Positions 50,335 through 60,157 of a stretch of DNA of 64,000 nt are shown piece after piece; the first letter of the stretch is position 1; the number at the start of each line of letters is the position of its first letter. Source of the stretch: Streptomyces sp. WAC08241 (GTDB lineage: Bacteria; Actinomycetota; Actinomycetes; Streptomycetales; Streptomycetaceae); assembly GCA_007858575.1 (NCBI GenBank), contig CP042279.1, positions 1,798,001-1,862,000 of the forward strand. Reading direction: 5' to 3'. The notes beneath the pieces were generated by a model, which was not told where the DNA came from, made no database searches, and was given only the letters and a program-made list of their open reading frames with translations. Made by a program: the position numbers and the translations under genes.

Positions 50335-50574
50335 TCAGCCCTCGAGGGCCTCCGCGATCCGCAGAGCGGCCTGAGCGGGGGTGAGGTGCGTGGTGTCGAC
50401 GACCTCGGCCTCGGCGTGCAGCCACGTGCGGGCGGCCTCGGCGTAGGGCGCGAGGTGCGCGAGGCGGAACGGGGAGTCGGGGCCGGTGACGGTTGAATCG
50501 GGGATCAGCCGCTGCACGAGCGCGCCGGTCGTCGTCTTGCCCGCACCGTGGGTGCCGTTGAGCCATACGATCAT
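50335..50574 (-). pseudogene. TmrB-like P-loop protein with a large internal deletion
   Basis: ATG 50574 gives an unbroken 79-residue frame. MIVWLNGTHGAGKTTTGALV has the Walker A motif. After VQRLIPDSTVTGPDSPFRLA it reads HLAPYAEAARTWLHAEAEVV and VVDTTHLTPAQAALRIAEAL, which I recall as the C-terminal end of a family of about 180 residues. The middle (Walker B and the nucleoside-binding part) is missing, apparently cut out in frame between IPDS and the GPDSPFRL stretch. It is therefore probably inactive. Confidence 0.65.
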
Positions 50575-50960
50575 GGGCCCGACACCAGCGCTGTGGCCGC
50601 GGACCTTCGCCGGGCCGCCGGGTGGGTGATCGGGGCAGGGCGTGTCGCCCCGGCGCCGGGCGCCCTCGGGACGGTACCTCCCTGAGGAGCCGGGTGCGGA
50701 ACGGTGTGCCGATCACCGCCGTGTGCGCCTGATCCTCCGTCCGCTCAGCCCGCGGGATCGCCGGGGACTCGCCCGTCGTCCACGGCATCACCGGCCGGAC
50801 CCCGGCGGCCGTCCGTGGTGGGCGCGACGGCCCGGATCCCGTGTTTCGCACGTTTGCGCGCAAGGAGCGGTGGAAGAGTTGATTCCGACGACCGGTCGGC
50901 CGGACCGCGGTCGGGGCGGCCGGACCTCCTCGACGCCTTGACCCGAACGGGAGCCCTCCG
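50575..50960. other. Gap without supported genes
   Basis: Short open frames exist on both strands but none has a ribosome site, family motif or codon pattern I can defend. The right end holds the promoter region of the next gene (GGGAG at 50949-50953 before TTG 50961). Confidence 0.5.
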
Positions 50961-51562
50961 TTGCGCTTCTACGCCCAGACACCCGCCCGCCGGAACCGTC
51001 AGGTGCTCGTGGACCTGATCGCCGTGGCCCTGATCGCCGTCGCGGTGTGGGCGGCCCTCGCCGTCCGCGGGACGATCATGCTGCTGGCCGAGCCGGGGCG
51101 CAAGGTGGAGAGTTCCGGCGACAGCCTCGCCAGGGAACTCGGGGAGGCGGGAGACGCGGCGTCGGACGTGCCGTTCGTCGGTGACGTCCTGGAGAAGCCG
51201 CTCCGGTCCGCGGCGGACGCCAGCTCCGGTTTCGCCGACGCGGGCGTGTCGTTCCAGGAGACCGTCGGGCAGGTCGCCGACGTGGTCACGGTGGCCCTCA
51301 TCGTCCTTCCGGTGCTCTTCGTCCTTCTGCTGTGGCTCCCGCCCCGTCTGCTCTGGATCCGGCGCAGCAGCACCCTGCGCCGCCTCGCCGAGGCTCCCGG
51401 GGGCGCCGACCTGCTCGCCCTGCGTGCCCTCACCGGTCCCCGGGAGCGCTCGCCGGCTGCCCGTTCCGCCCGGCGGATGGGCCGACGCCTGGCGCCGGGG
51501 GACCCGGGGCCATCACCGACCTCAGTACGGTCGCGCTCGAGCACGTCGGGCTCCGGCCGTGA
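50961..51562 (+). CDS. Two-helix membrane protein of unknown function (frameshifted)
   Basis: TTG 50961 starts RFYAQTPARRNRQVLVDLIA. A transmembrane helix (LIAVALIAVAVWAALAVRGT) is followed by a soluble loop of about 70 residues (AEPGRKVESSGDSLARELGE; VPFVGDVLEKPLRSAADASS) and a second helix (VVTVALIVLPVLFVLLLWLP). The C-terminal tail has LRRLAEAPGGADLLALRALT and, after breaks near 51440 and 51490, AITDLSTVALEHVGLRP. The loop is predicted outside the cell. I do not recognise the family. Confidence 0.7.
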
Positions 51563-51700
51563 GGAGTCGTCGAGGGGCGGCGGGGCTTCGGTCGGCCGGG
51601 TGAAGGCGATACTGATCGTGGTGGGCGCTCCGCCACCGAGCCGGTCGCGAGCCCGGCCGGCGGGGACGTGCCGTGTCGATGCCTCCGAGGGGAGCCGTTC

Positions 51701-52304
51701 ATGAGTACGGCGAAAGACCTGTTCATCATCACCGTGGAGCCGGAACCGGAGCGCGCCGTGGGGCAGGGCGACCTGTCGCTCGCGCTCGCGGGGCCGAACT
51801 GGTCGATCTCATCGGCGCGGGGGCCGTCGCCGTGGACGGCGACCGCGTCGTGCCGGGCGGGTCGCCGGCGCCGGACGACCGGCTCTCGGCGAGGCCGTGG
51901 CAGGGCTCGTACGGCAGCCGCCCTACGAGCGGATCGAGGACTGGCTGTGGCGCCGGGGCCGGGACCTCTCGTCCGTGTACCGGACCGCGCTGGAGGAGGA
52001 CGGGGAGCTGACGCGGAAGCGGAGCGGCCGGTCGCCCTTCGGTCCGGAGCGCGTGGAGCCGGTCGACACGCCCGCCCGTCGCCGGGCGGCCGACCGTTGG
52101 GAGGCGGGCGATCCCGTCCTGGCCGTCCTCGCCTCGGCCGTGGGAATCGGTGACGGACGGACCGACGAGCAACCGGGGCTCGACGACGAGGCGGTGACGA
52201 CCGTGGTGGCCGCCGTCCACGACGCGGTGATGGAGCTGGAGGCCGTACGCCAGAGGCGGACCATCGAGAACGCGGCCTTCGCCAACCTCTGGCGCGGACC
52301 GTGA
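51701..52304 (+). CDS. GPP34 (GOLPH3-like) family protein (frameshifted)
   Basis: GAGGGGAG precedes ATG 51701. The N-terminus has MSTAKDLFIITVEPEPERAV, then LSLALAGAELVDLIGAGAVA after a break near 51795, which is the diagnostic GPP34 stretch. LVRQPPYERIEDWLWRRGRD and LDDEAVTTVVAAVHDAVMEL follow. About 202 residues. GPP34 proteins in eukaryotes bind phosphoinositides in the Golgi; in actinobacteria the role is unknown and often membrane-linked. Breaks near 51795 and 51888. Confidence 0.8.
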
Positions 52305-52391
52305 GCCGAGCCTCGGCCGAGGCCGGGGCCGGGAGCCGGGACGGGGCTCGGGACGGGCCGGGGCCCAGGACGGGACCGGGGCCCCGGAGCG

Positions 52392-52631
52392 TCAGTCCGC
52401 GTACGCCAGGACCAGCCGCAGGGCCGCGAAGGGCAGCACGGATCCGGCGAGCGGGGTCAGCGCCGCCGGGACCGCCGCCGTCGGCCGTTCCCGTCCCTTG
52501 CGCAGGCCCGAGCGGAACACCGCGCGGGCGAGGAGGAGCGGCAGCGCCGGGAGGGCGAGGAAGACCACCGGCACCACGAACCGTCCGAACACGGTGGCCC
52601 CGGCCTCACGGACGACGATCGCATGGTCCAC
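52392..52631 (-). CDS. Small two-helix membrane protein
   Basis: This is an intact 79-residue frame from GTG 52631. Hydrophobic segments are FGRFVVPVVFLALPALPLLL and PAALTPLAGSVLPFAALRLV, separated by a basic loop (RSGLRKGRERPTAA). It lies 22 bases downstream of the stop of the lyase gene on the same strand, so it may share its transcript. The family is not recognised. Confidence 0.55.
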   Translation of the reverse strand: MDHAIVVREAGATVFGRFVVPVVFLALPALPLLLARAVFRSGLRKGRERPTAAVPAALTPLAGSVLPFAALRLVLAYAD

Positions 52632-52652
52632 CGGCCCTGATCCGCCGCTCCC

Positions 52653-55113
52653 TCAGCCCAGTCGTACGACCGCCTTGTGGGTGGCCGCGAGGGTTCCCGG
52701 GGTGACGCGGAGCCGGAGCGCGGCGCCCGTGCCGAGGACCTGGACCGCCGGGTCCCGGGAGAGGACGGCGGAGACGGGGCGGTTCCACGTCAGGTCGATC
52801 GCCGCGCCGTCCCGGAGCGGGCCGGAGACGCAGAGCGTGGCCGTGGTGCCCGACTCGCGGATCAGGACCGCCGCGGGGCGCCGGTCGTGACCTCGCCGAC
52901 CGTGCCGGCGAGCCACAGGTTGACGCCGGTGAGGCCCAGGGAGGGACGCGCACGCCCTGCCGGTCGTCGGTGTTGGCGAGGACGGTGACCCAGCCCCGGT
53001 CGGCCGCGCGGGCCGCCGTCCGCTCCCGGCTCGCCCCCGGCATGAGGACGTACGCGTACGTCGCCCGGGTCGGATCGGTGCCGTGGTCGAACCAGAGCGT
53101 CAGGTACCGGCGCGTGACCGGGTCGGTCACGGCGCCCAGGTTGATCTCCGACCACCTGCCCGTGCGCGCCTGGCGCAGGGCCTTCAGCGAGGAGGGCGCG
53201 CCACCCGGGAAGACGTAGCCGGCGTGCCCCGCGAGGTGCGCCCAACGGGCTCCGGCCAGCGTGGCGTTCCAGCCGAGCTCCGTGGGCCGGGTCGTGCCGT
53301 CGACGGTGAGGGCGTGGACGCCGTGTTCGCCGAGGTTGCGGTTGTCGACGATCGACTCCACTCCGGTGCCGTCCCGGCCGTGGATCCCGGCGCCCAGGCA
53401 GACGATCGCGTCGTCGAGGAAGAACCAGGACTTCTTGGCGAGGAGCGTGGAGGAGAGCCCCTTCAGGTACTGTCCGACCGCCGCGTACGTGCCGTCCGTC
53501 GCCCCGCCGACCCAGCGGACGTCGGGCCGCGCGGCGCCCCAGGTACCGCCCTCGCCGTCGGCGAGCGGCTTGCGCGAGGCGGTGGTGCCGGGCAGCCGGT
53601 AGGGGTCGACGGTGGGCCAGAAGTCGTCGCTGTACTGCCCGTTGGCGAAGGTGTCGCCCCACCAGTAGAGCATCCCCGAACCGCTGTGCCAGGCGCGCAG
53701 GTTCTCGCCGTTGCCGTTCTCGTAGTACGTGATCCGCTTCGAGGCCATGGAGAGCGAGGCCGCCCAGCCCGGCCGCCGGTGCACGGCCCGGTCCATGCCG
53801 GGGAAGAGCCGGTGCCCGGTCGGCTCGGGGCTCGGCGCGGCCGGGCCGTCTGCGGTCCCCTTGAGCCGGGCGAGCGCGGCGACGCCGAGGGCGGGGCTCG
53901 TCAGGAGCGGGCGGTAGTGGTCGCGGGCGATCCAGCCCTTGACCATGCCTTCCCAGCGGGTCCTCTCGGCCGCCGAGGCGCTCCGCGCGAGCAGGGCGAC
54001 GCAGGCGATGATCCCGTGGCCGCGCAGGTGGTCGTCCTGCCGGACGGCCCGGGTGTCGGTCTTCTGCACTCCCCGGCTGACCGCCCGGCCGGAGACGGCG
54101 TCCATGGCGAGGCCGTTGAAGAGGAAGGGCGCGTACGCCTTCTCGACCGAGTCGAGCACCACCTGCCGGCCGCTGTCGGTGACCTCCCAGGCGGAGCCCT
54201 TGAGCAGGGCGAAGAGCAGGGAGAGGCCGCCGAGCATGACGGCCCCGTACGAACCGGCGTAGGGGACGTAGGTGTGCTGGACGAAGCTGCCGTCGGCGTA
54301 GAGGCCGTCGCCGGAGGTGGCGTACGGGAAGACGGGCGAGAGCGCGTCGCGGGCCAGGGCGAGCTTCGCCGGGGACTTCCCGAGGACGCCGCGCAGCGCG
54401 AGCACCCGGCAGAGGTCGACGCGGTTGGCGCCGGTGGAGGTGCCGGTGTAGTGCGCGACCGCGTCGTCGGGGACGAAGTGGTCGACGGCGGCGCAGTGTT
54501 CGGCGACGCGGGCGGCGCCGAGGTGGTCGTACAGCAGGACGTCGATGTCGAGCAGTGCCTGCGGAACGCCGATCTGCCAGTTGTACCAGTTGCCGTACCG
54601 CACCTGGCCCGCGTGGTACGCCTGGTCGTGGAGGTGGTCGAGGCCGGCGAGGATCTCGTCGCGCAGCCCGGTGTCGCCGGTGAGACCGGTGCCGGGCTGG
54701 GCGTACGCCTCGGCGAGGGTGCGCAGCCTCGCGTAACCGGTCTGGAGGTTCCCGGAGTACGTGTACGACTCGGCGTCCGTGTCCGGCTCGGGGTCCGCGT
54801 AGGGAAGGTCCGGCCAGAGGGAGCCGTTCGCCGGTGCCATGGCGGCGCGCAGGTCGCGGGCGGTGGCGCCGAGTTCGGCCAGCTTGGTGGCGAAGGGCTC
54901 GGCGCCCGCGTCGAAGCCGGTGCCGAGGAGCAGGTCGCGCCAGGCCGGACGGAGGGTGTCGTAGGCGTCGGCGGCGTGCGCGGGGCCGGCGCGGCGAGCG
55001 GGAGGGTGAGGGCGGCGGTGCCGAGAGCGGCGCGGAGCAGACCTCGGCGGGAGAAGGGGAGGCGGGCCCGGGGAGGCGGGTCCGTCGGTGGGTGACGAGG
55101 GCGATGAGGGCAT
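52653..55113 (-). CDS. Secreted polysaccharide lyase family 8 enzyme (frameshifted at both ends)
   Basis: ATG 55113 is followed, after a break near 55070, by a Tat signal peptide RLPFSRRGLLRAALGTAALT. The central 650 residues read without a break. PL8 landmarks are YGNWYNWQIGVPQALLDIDV with the catalytic Asn, FVQHTYVPYAGSYGAVMLGG with His and Tyr, and ASKRITYYENGNGENLRAWH, plus GMLYWWGDTFANGQYSDDFW in the beta-sandwich half. PL8 enzymes cleave hyaluronan, chondroitin or xanthan by beta-elimination. Breaks near 55000, 52945 and 52885. Next to a lacI gene on the same strand. About 820 residues. Confidence 0.9.
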
Positions 55114-55198
55114 GGCGGGGCAGACCTCTCGGATGGACGCGGGGAAGGTGCCCGGGCGAGCGCCCGGGGCGGCCCTGTGGCCGACAGCATGCCCGGGA

Positions 55199-55214
55199 TA
55201 GAAAGCGATTACTA
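55199..55214. promoter_or_regulatory. LacI-like half-palindrome before the PL8 gene
   Basis: GAAAGCGATTAC (55201-55212) has the AAAGCG..TT core with central CG typical of LacI-family operators. It lies 86 bases before the leftward PL8 start. It differs from the site found upstream of the lectin gene. Confidence 0.35.
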
Positions 55215-55289
55215 CCCCTGGGGGAGGCGGGAGTTCCGTGCCGTGGGAGCAGCTCTCCCTGACCGGGGGCACCCCTTCGGCGGGGCGGG

Positions 55290-55455
55290 TCCCGGGCGAG
55301 CGGGGCGGGGTGGGCCCCGGGTGAGCGGAGCGGGGCGTCGGGCGAGCGGGGCGGGCGAGGGCCGTCGGACGGACAAGGCGAGGTGCCGGGCGAACAGGGC
55401 AGGGCGCCGGGCGAGCGAGGCGGGATGCCGGGCGAGCAGCGCGGGGCGTCAGGCG
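55290..55455. repeat. Degenerate tandem repeat, period 21 bp, after the lacI stop
   Basis: Units of CCGGGCGAGCxxGGCGGGxxG recur. Copies at 55386, 55407 and 55428 are exactly 21 bases apart, and earlier copies near 55291, 55316 and 55337 are looser. The array covers the lacI 3' end and its stop codon at 55449-55451. No gene is seen in 55114-55448. Confidence 0.65.
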
Positions 55456-56464
55456 AGTGGAGCCGTGCTGTCGCGGGCGATGAGCCGCGGGAGCAGGAGG
55501 CGCCGGTGTGGCTCGGCGGGTCCGGCGGACCCGATGGCGCCCGCGCCCCCGACCGCGTCGAGGAGCAGGGCGACCGCCTCGCGCGCCATCTCCCTCTTGG
55601 GCAGGGCGACGCTGGTGAGGGTGGGGCGGGCGAGCAGGCCTTCCGGCGTGTCGTCGTGGGCCACCACCGACAGGTCGTCCGGGATCGAGCGCCCCTGGGC
55701 CCGGGCGGCTTCGAGGGCTCCGACGGCGAGCACGTCGTGGGTGGCGAACAGCGCGGTCGCCGCCGGATGGGTCCTCAGGGCCTCCTCGGCCGCCGCGATC
55801 CCGGCCGTGAACGACGGCTCCGCGGCCGTGTGCACGGCGGTGTCGGGGACGTCCAGGCCGTCCTCGGCGAACGCGCGGCGGAAGCCGCTCACGCGCATCC
55901 CGTGGGCCGGGCTGGCGAGAACGGCCACCTTCTCGTGGCCGAGTGCGCGCAGGTGCCGTCCGGCGAGGTGGCCGCCGTGCTCGTAGTCGATGGTGACCAC
56001 GGGGAAGCGCGCGGGGCCCGGGTCTCCCAGGCACACAGGACGACGGGGAAGCGGGCGCGGGACAGCAGCGGCAGGTGGTCGGTCAGCCCCTCGTCGCCCG
56101 CGATGAGGAGGGCGTCGACGGACCGGCTGGTCAGCCCGGCGAGGTGTCTTCTGGCGCGCTCCCCGTCCCGGCGGGTGGTGCACAGGAGCAGGCGGTAGCC
56201 GCGTTCGTCGAGGACGTCCTCGGCCTCTTCGGCCAGTTCCGCGTAGAAGGCGGTCGACACGGTGGGGACGAAGAGCCCCACCGTGCGCGTGCTGCCGGTG
56301 GCGAGCGAGCGGGCCACCAGGTTGGGGACGTAGCCGAGTTCGGCGATGGCCTCGCGGACCCGGGCCTCGGTGGCGGGCCGTACGGCGACCCTGCCGGAGA
56401 GGACGTTGGAGACCGTCTGCTTGGTGACGCCGGCGCGGTCGGCCACGTCCTGCATCGTCGCCAT
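55449..56464 (-). CDS. LacI family transcriptional regulator (one frameshift)
   Basis: ATG 56464 starts MATMQDVADRAGVTKQTVSN, with the LacI helix-turn-helix and hinge VLSGRVAVRPATEARVREAI and YVPNLVARSLATGSTRTVGL. The sugar-binding domain has ALLIAGDEGLTDHLPLLSRA and, after a break near 56015, VTIDYEHGGHLAGRHLRALG and AALFATHDVLAVGALEAARA. About 339 residues. It sits between a PL8 lyase and a divergent lectin-enzyme gene and probably represses both until an inducing sugar is present. Confidence 0.92.
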
Positions 56465-56579
56465 GCCCACCTCGTCCTTGCCGGTCACGAGCGGTTGCAA
56501 GGTACTGCGGGGAAGCGGGCCCGTCAACGCCCGCGTCACCGGCTCCGGGAAAAGCGGTGCTTCCGCCCCAAGCCTCTTG

Positions 56580-56593
56580 TTTTACCGGTCAAA
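56580..56593. promoter_or_regulatory. Palindromic LacI-type operator candidate
   Basis: TTTTACCGGTCAAA is a near-perfect palindrome (TTTnACCGGTnAAA) with the central CG of LacI-family sites. It lies between lacI and the rightward ricin-lectin gene. Confidence 0.6.
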
Positions 56594-56663
56594 TGAGCCG
56601 TACGGTCCACCCAGCCGACGGCGGCCGAGGCTCGGAGCCGTCGGTGCGGCGCGTCCGTCGCGC

Positions 56664-56723
56664 CGCGCACCACACCGCACTGCACCGCGCACCACACCGC
56701 GCATCACCCCGCACTGCACCGCC
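56664..56723. repeat. Imperfect tandem repeat in the lectin gene leader
   Basis: A GCACCACACCGCACTGCACCGC-like block recurs two to three times with small changes, about 150 bases before GTG 56869. The rest of 56465-56868 shows no gene. Confidence 0.55.
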
Positions 56724-56868
56724 CTCCTGAAGCTCCCGGACCGCGGGATTCCCGGTCGCCGCTCCCCATCCCCACGGCGCACCGCACCGCCCCGCACACG
56801 ACCACCGTCCTCAAGGACGCCCCCACCAGGAGCCGCCCCTCTCGGCTCCCCCCGATCAAGGAGTACTC

Positions 56869-59364
56869 GTGACCACTCCTCGAACCAGACTCGCCGGAGC
56901 CCTCACCGCCGCCGTGCTGGCCCTCGCGGGCGGCAGCGCGCTGAAGGCGCCCGCGGCCGTCGCCGCACCGGCCGGCATCTCCGCCTCCGCCTCCGCCTCG
57001 TACACCGTCACCGTCGGCGCCAAGGGATCCTGGACGCATCCCGACGACACGCCCGCCGGTACGTACATCGACAAGGACGGCACGTTCTACTTCCAGCAGG
57101 CCCACGCCTCTACGGCGCGGACGACCCGCGGAAGTGGAGCTTCTTCACCGGCACCGACTTCGACACCGCCACCCGGTCGAGCGCCTCAGCGACGCGGTCG
57201 ACCCGGCCAACCCCGACGACCGCAACAACGACACGACGTGGCGCTGCGACAACAGCCCGACCGGTGTGCGGTCCACCCGGGCCCCTTCGACGGGCTCCTA
57301 CGCCCACCGCAACTACTGTGACCTGGCGGGCGTGTGGGTCGATCCGGACACGGGCGACTGGTACGGCCTCGTGCACAACGAGTTCACCCCGCAGCCCTTC
57401 GGCGACGGCGTGCACTTCGACGGCATCGACTACGCCGTCTCCAGGGACCGGGGCCGCACGTGGACCATCAGGGACCACGTCATCACCTCGCCGTACAGCA
57501 CCGAGCGCGGGGACACCGCCGCCTTCCCGCAGCAGACCTACCACTACGGCACCGGTGACCCGAGGCTGTTCGTCGACACCGGCTCCGGCTACTTCTACGT
57601 CTTCTACGGCTCCCGGATCGTGAACAAGGGCGGCGGCTGGGCCGCGTTCCACGGGCACGTCGCCCGGGCTCCGATCTCGGGAAGATGGCGCCCTCCTCCT
57701 GGCGGAAGTGGTACGGCGGTGCCTGGTCCCAGCCCGGCACGGGAGGCCGCGAGAGCACCATGGTCCCGGTCGGCTCCGGCAGCACGACGGGGTACGTCCC
57801 GCCGTCGAAGGAGTACGACCCCGCCAACGGCGGCAGCGTGAGCCAACAGGTGGCCGCGGGCCTGATGCCCCGACGTCCCCGCTGTTCGTCATGGACATCA
57901 CCTACAACGCCCACCTCGGCCTCTACATCGGCCAGCCGCAGGCGGTCGACCAGAGCGGCGGCGCCTCCCAGGAGATCTACGCCACCGCCGACCTGACCAC
58001 CCAGAAGTGGTTCCGGCTCGGCGACACCGGTGCCCACAAGAACGCCTCCTGGTACCGGTGGTTCCTCGACGGCGGCAACAAGACCGGTTCCGGGATCGTC
58101 GGCAGGAGCTTCCGCTCGTACTGCTCCTTCGGCTGCTCGGCGGGGCCAGTGGCGAGTACGTGAACCTGACGATCGACACGACCGGGCCCGCCGCGCCGGT
58201 CGACACCTCCAAGGCCTACCGCATCTCCGGCGCCGGCGGCCGCGTCCTGGCCCAGGTCTCCGGCGGTTCGGCCACCACCTCGCTCGCCGCCGCCACCGGG
58301 TCCGGCCTCGACGCGTGGACCTTCGCGTCCAACGGCGACGGCTCCTACCGCATCGCCAACTCCGCCACCGGGCACCTGCTCGGCGTGAGCAGCGCCTCCA
58401 CCGCCACCCGCGCCTGGGGCACCAGGCCCACGGCCACCGCGGCCGGGCCCGGCGGGCCAGATGTCGGCCGGCAGTGGTTCGTCGTCCGCGGCACCTCGCC
58501 CGCCGACGGCGCCGCCACCGGCACGTACCGGCTGGTCAACCGTTACAGCGGCCTCGTCATCGGCCTCTCCGCCGACTCCGGCCGCCTCGCCGAGACCACC
58601 CCGGCCCGCAGTTGGACCGACACCACCGGCAGCCCGGTCGGCGGCGCCCGCACGGCCGCCGAGCAGACCCTGACCCTGACGCCGGTCGCCCGGGCCCCCG
58701 AGACGGTGACGGTCGGCAGCCCGGGCGACCGGTCGACCCTGCTGAACGCGGCCGTCTCCCTCCGGTTGGAGGCCGTCGACTCCCTGGGGAAGCCCCTGAC
58801 CTTCGGCGCCACGGGCCTTCCCGCCGGTCTGGGCATCAGCGCCGCCGGTCTGATCACCGGCACCCCCACCGCGGCGGGGACGTCGACGGTCACCGTCACC
58901 GCGTCCTCCGGCACCGCGTCCGGCTCGACGACCTTCACCTGGGCGGTCACGGCCTCCTTCGACGGGGTCCACACCCTCACCGCCGCGGGCAAGGCGCTCG
59001 ACAACCCCGACCACGGCACCACCGCCGGCACCCGGCTCATCACCTGGACGCCGACCGGCGGCGCCAACCAGCGCTGGACCTTCACCCGGCGGTCCGACGG
59101 CGCCTACGAGCTCAAGAACGCCGAGTCCGGCCTGTGCGCCGACGTCGAGGGCGGCTCCACCGGGGCCGGCGCGAGGGTCATCCAGTGGACCTGCACCGGC
59201 GCGGCCAACCAGCGCTGGTCCTCACCCGGCGGGCCGACGGCACCCACACCGTCACCTCCGCGGCGAGCGGACTGGTCCTGACCACCGCCTCCTCCACCGA
59301 CGGGGCGTCCGTCACCCAGCAGCCCGACACGGGCGGCACGCTCCAGCGGTGGACCGTCGGCTGA
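56869..59364 (+). CDS. Secreted protein with putative beta-propeller enzyme region, Ig-like domain and ricin-type lectin repeats (frameshifted)
   Basis: AAGGAG precedes GTG 56869. After a signal peptide (TTPRTRLAGALTAAVLALAG) the first 430 residues resemble a propeller-type glycan enzyme: TWRCDNSPTGVRSTRAPSTG, YCDLAGVWVDPDTGDWYGLV, FDGIDYAVSRDRGRTWTIRD, GTGDPRLFVDTGSGYFYVFY. I cannot place the family. A ricin-like region, then a putative Ig domain (LPAGLGISAAGLITGTPTAA), and a C-terminal ricin B lectin with QxW repeats (GANQRWTFTR, AANQRW, LQRWTVG) follow. Breaks near 57110, 57180, 57682, 57872, 58140 and 59220. Probably controlled by the divergent lacI. Confidence 0.78.
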
Positions 59365-59384
59365 CGCCACCGCGACCGTGAACG

Positions 59385-59425
59385 ACCGGCCGGGATCCCG
59401 TGCGGCACACGGGGTCCCGGCCGGT
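59385..59425 (+). terminator. Hairpin terminator after the lectin gene
   Basis: An 18-bp stem with one mismatch (59385-59402 with 59408-59425) and 5-base loop begins 20 bases past the stop. Confidence 0.8.
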
Positions 59426-59476
59426 CCTCTCCCGCCGACCGAGGAAGGCCCGTCGAGCGGGGACGGGCGGCACACG

Positions 59477-60054
59477 GTGCCGGTGGACGTGCACCTGATC
59501 GCCGTCCGCGACGGGGAGAGGGGCCGGAGGTCCTGCTGTCGAGGCGGGCCGGCACCGTCTACGCCGCGGGGCACTGGCACTTCCCTCCGGGCACGTCGAC
59601 GGACCCGCCGAGGACGTCGTCACCGCACTCGTCCGCGAGACGCGGGAGGAGACGGGTCTGGTCGTGGATCCGGACGACGTGCGCGCCGCGGTCACCGTGC
59701 ACCACCGCTCCCCGCACGGACGCGCACGGGTCGGGTTCTTCTTCGAGGTCCGCCACTGGTCCGGAACGCCGGAGGTCATGGAGCCCGAGGTGTGCGACGG
59801 CATGGGTGGTTCCCGCTCGACGCCCCGCCGGAACCGATGGTCGCCTACTGCCGCGCCGGCCTCGACGCGTACCGGACCGGCGCCGGGCTCGCGCTGCACT
59901 TCCAGGAGCCGGGCGACCCGATCGGTCACGCCCCGACCGCGGACCGGCTCCGGGTCGTCCCCGGTCGACCGGCCCCGGCACTCCGGAGACGCCGCACCCC
60001 GCACGAAGCATCGTCATGCGCGAAACTCGCCGTTCTGTGCACGATCCTGCTTAG
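59477..60054 (+). CDS. NUDIX hydrolase (frameshifted, 3' end uncertain)
   Basis: GTG 59477 starts PVDVHLIAVRDGERG. The Nudix box is complete after a break near 59525: GHVDGPAEDVVTALVRETRE then ETGLVV, giving G-x5-E-x7-REVTREETGL form. HHRSPHGRARVGFFFEVRHW and WFPLDAPPEPMVAYCRAGLD follow after breaks near 59590 and 59803. It hydrolyses a nucleoside diphosphate derivative. The stop may be at 60054 if one more base is missing; without that the frame runs into the next gene. It lies in the glycan island but its link to it is unclear. Confidence 0.8.
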
Positions 60055-60077
60055 AACTGCCTCTCAACGAGCACCTA

Positions 60078-60107
60078 TTGACACACGCCTGATCGCCCCG
60101 TCAGAGT
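60078..60107 (+). promoter_or_regulatory. Promoter candidate for the GH109-like gene
   Basis: TTGACA (60078-60083) is followed after 18 bases by CAGAGT (60102-60107), about 50 bases before ATG 60158. The -35 is consensus and the -10 is moderate. Confidence 0.4.
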
Positions 60108-60157
60108 CGTCACGCGTCCGCTGCCGTATGCCGTACGTACTGAGGAGCGATGAGCCC

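Noticed and set aside
50575..50863. Leftward open frame starting near 50863
   Set aside because: It overlaps the TmrB-like remnant in another frame, has no ribosome site and no recognisable motif.
53083..55095. A 670-residue open frame on the plus strand
   Set aside because: It is antisense to the unbroken PL8 core, which carries all family landmarks.
52606..56034. A single 1142-residue leftward protein joining lacI and PL8
   Set aside because: The upstream part lies out of frame over lacI and the 21-bp repeats; the Tat signal and ribosome site set the PL8 start at 55113.
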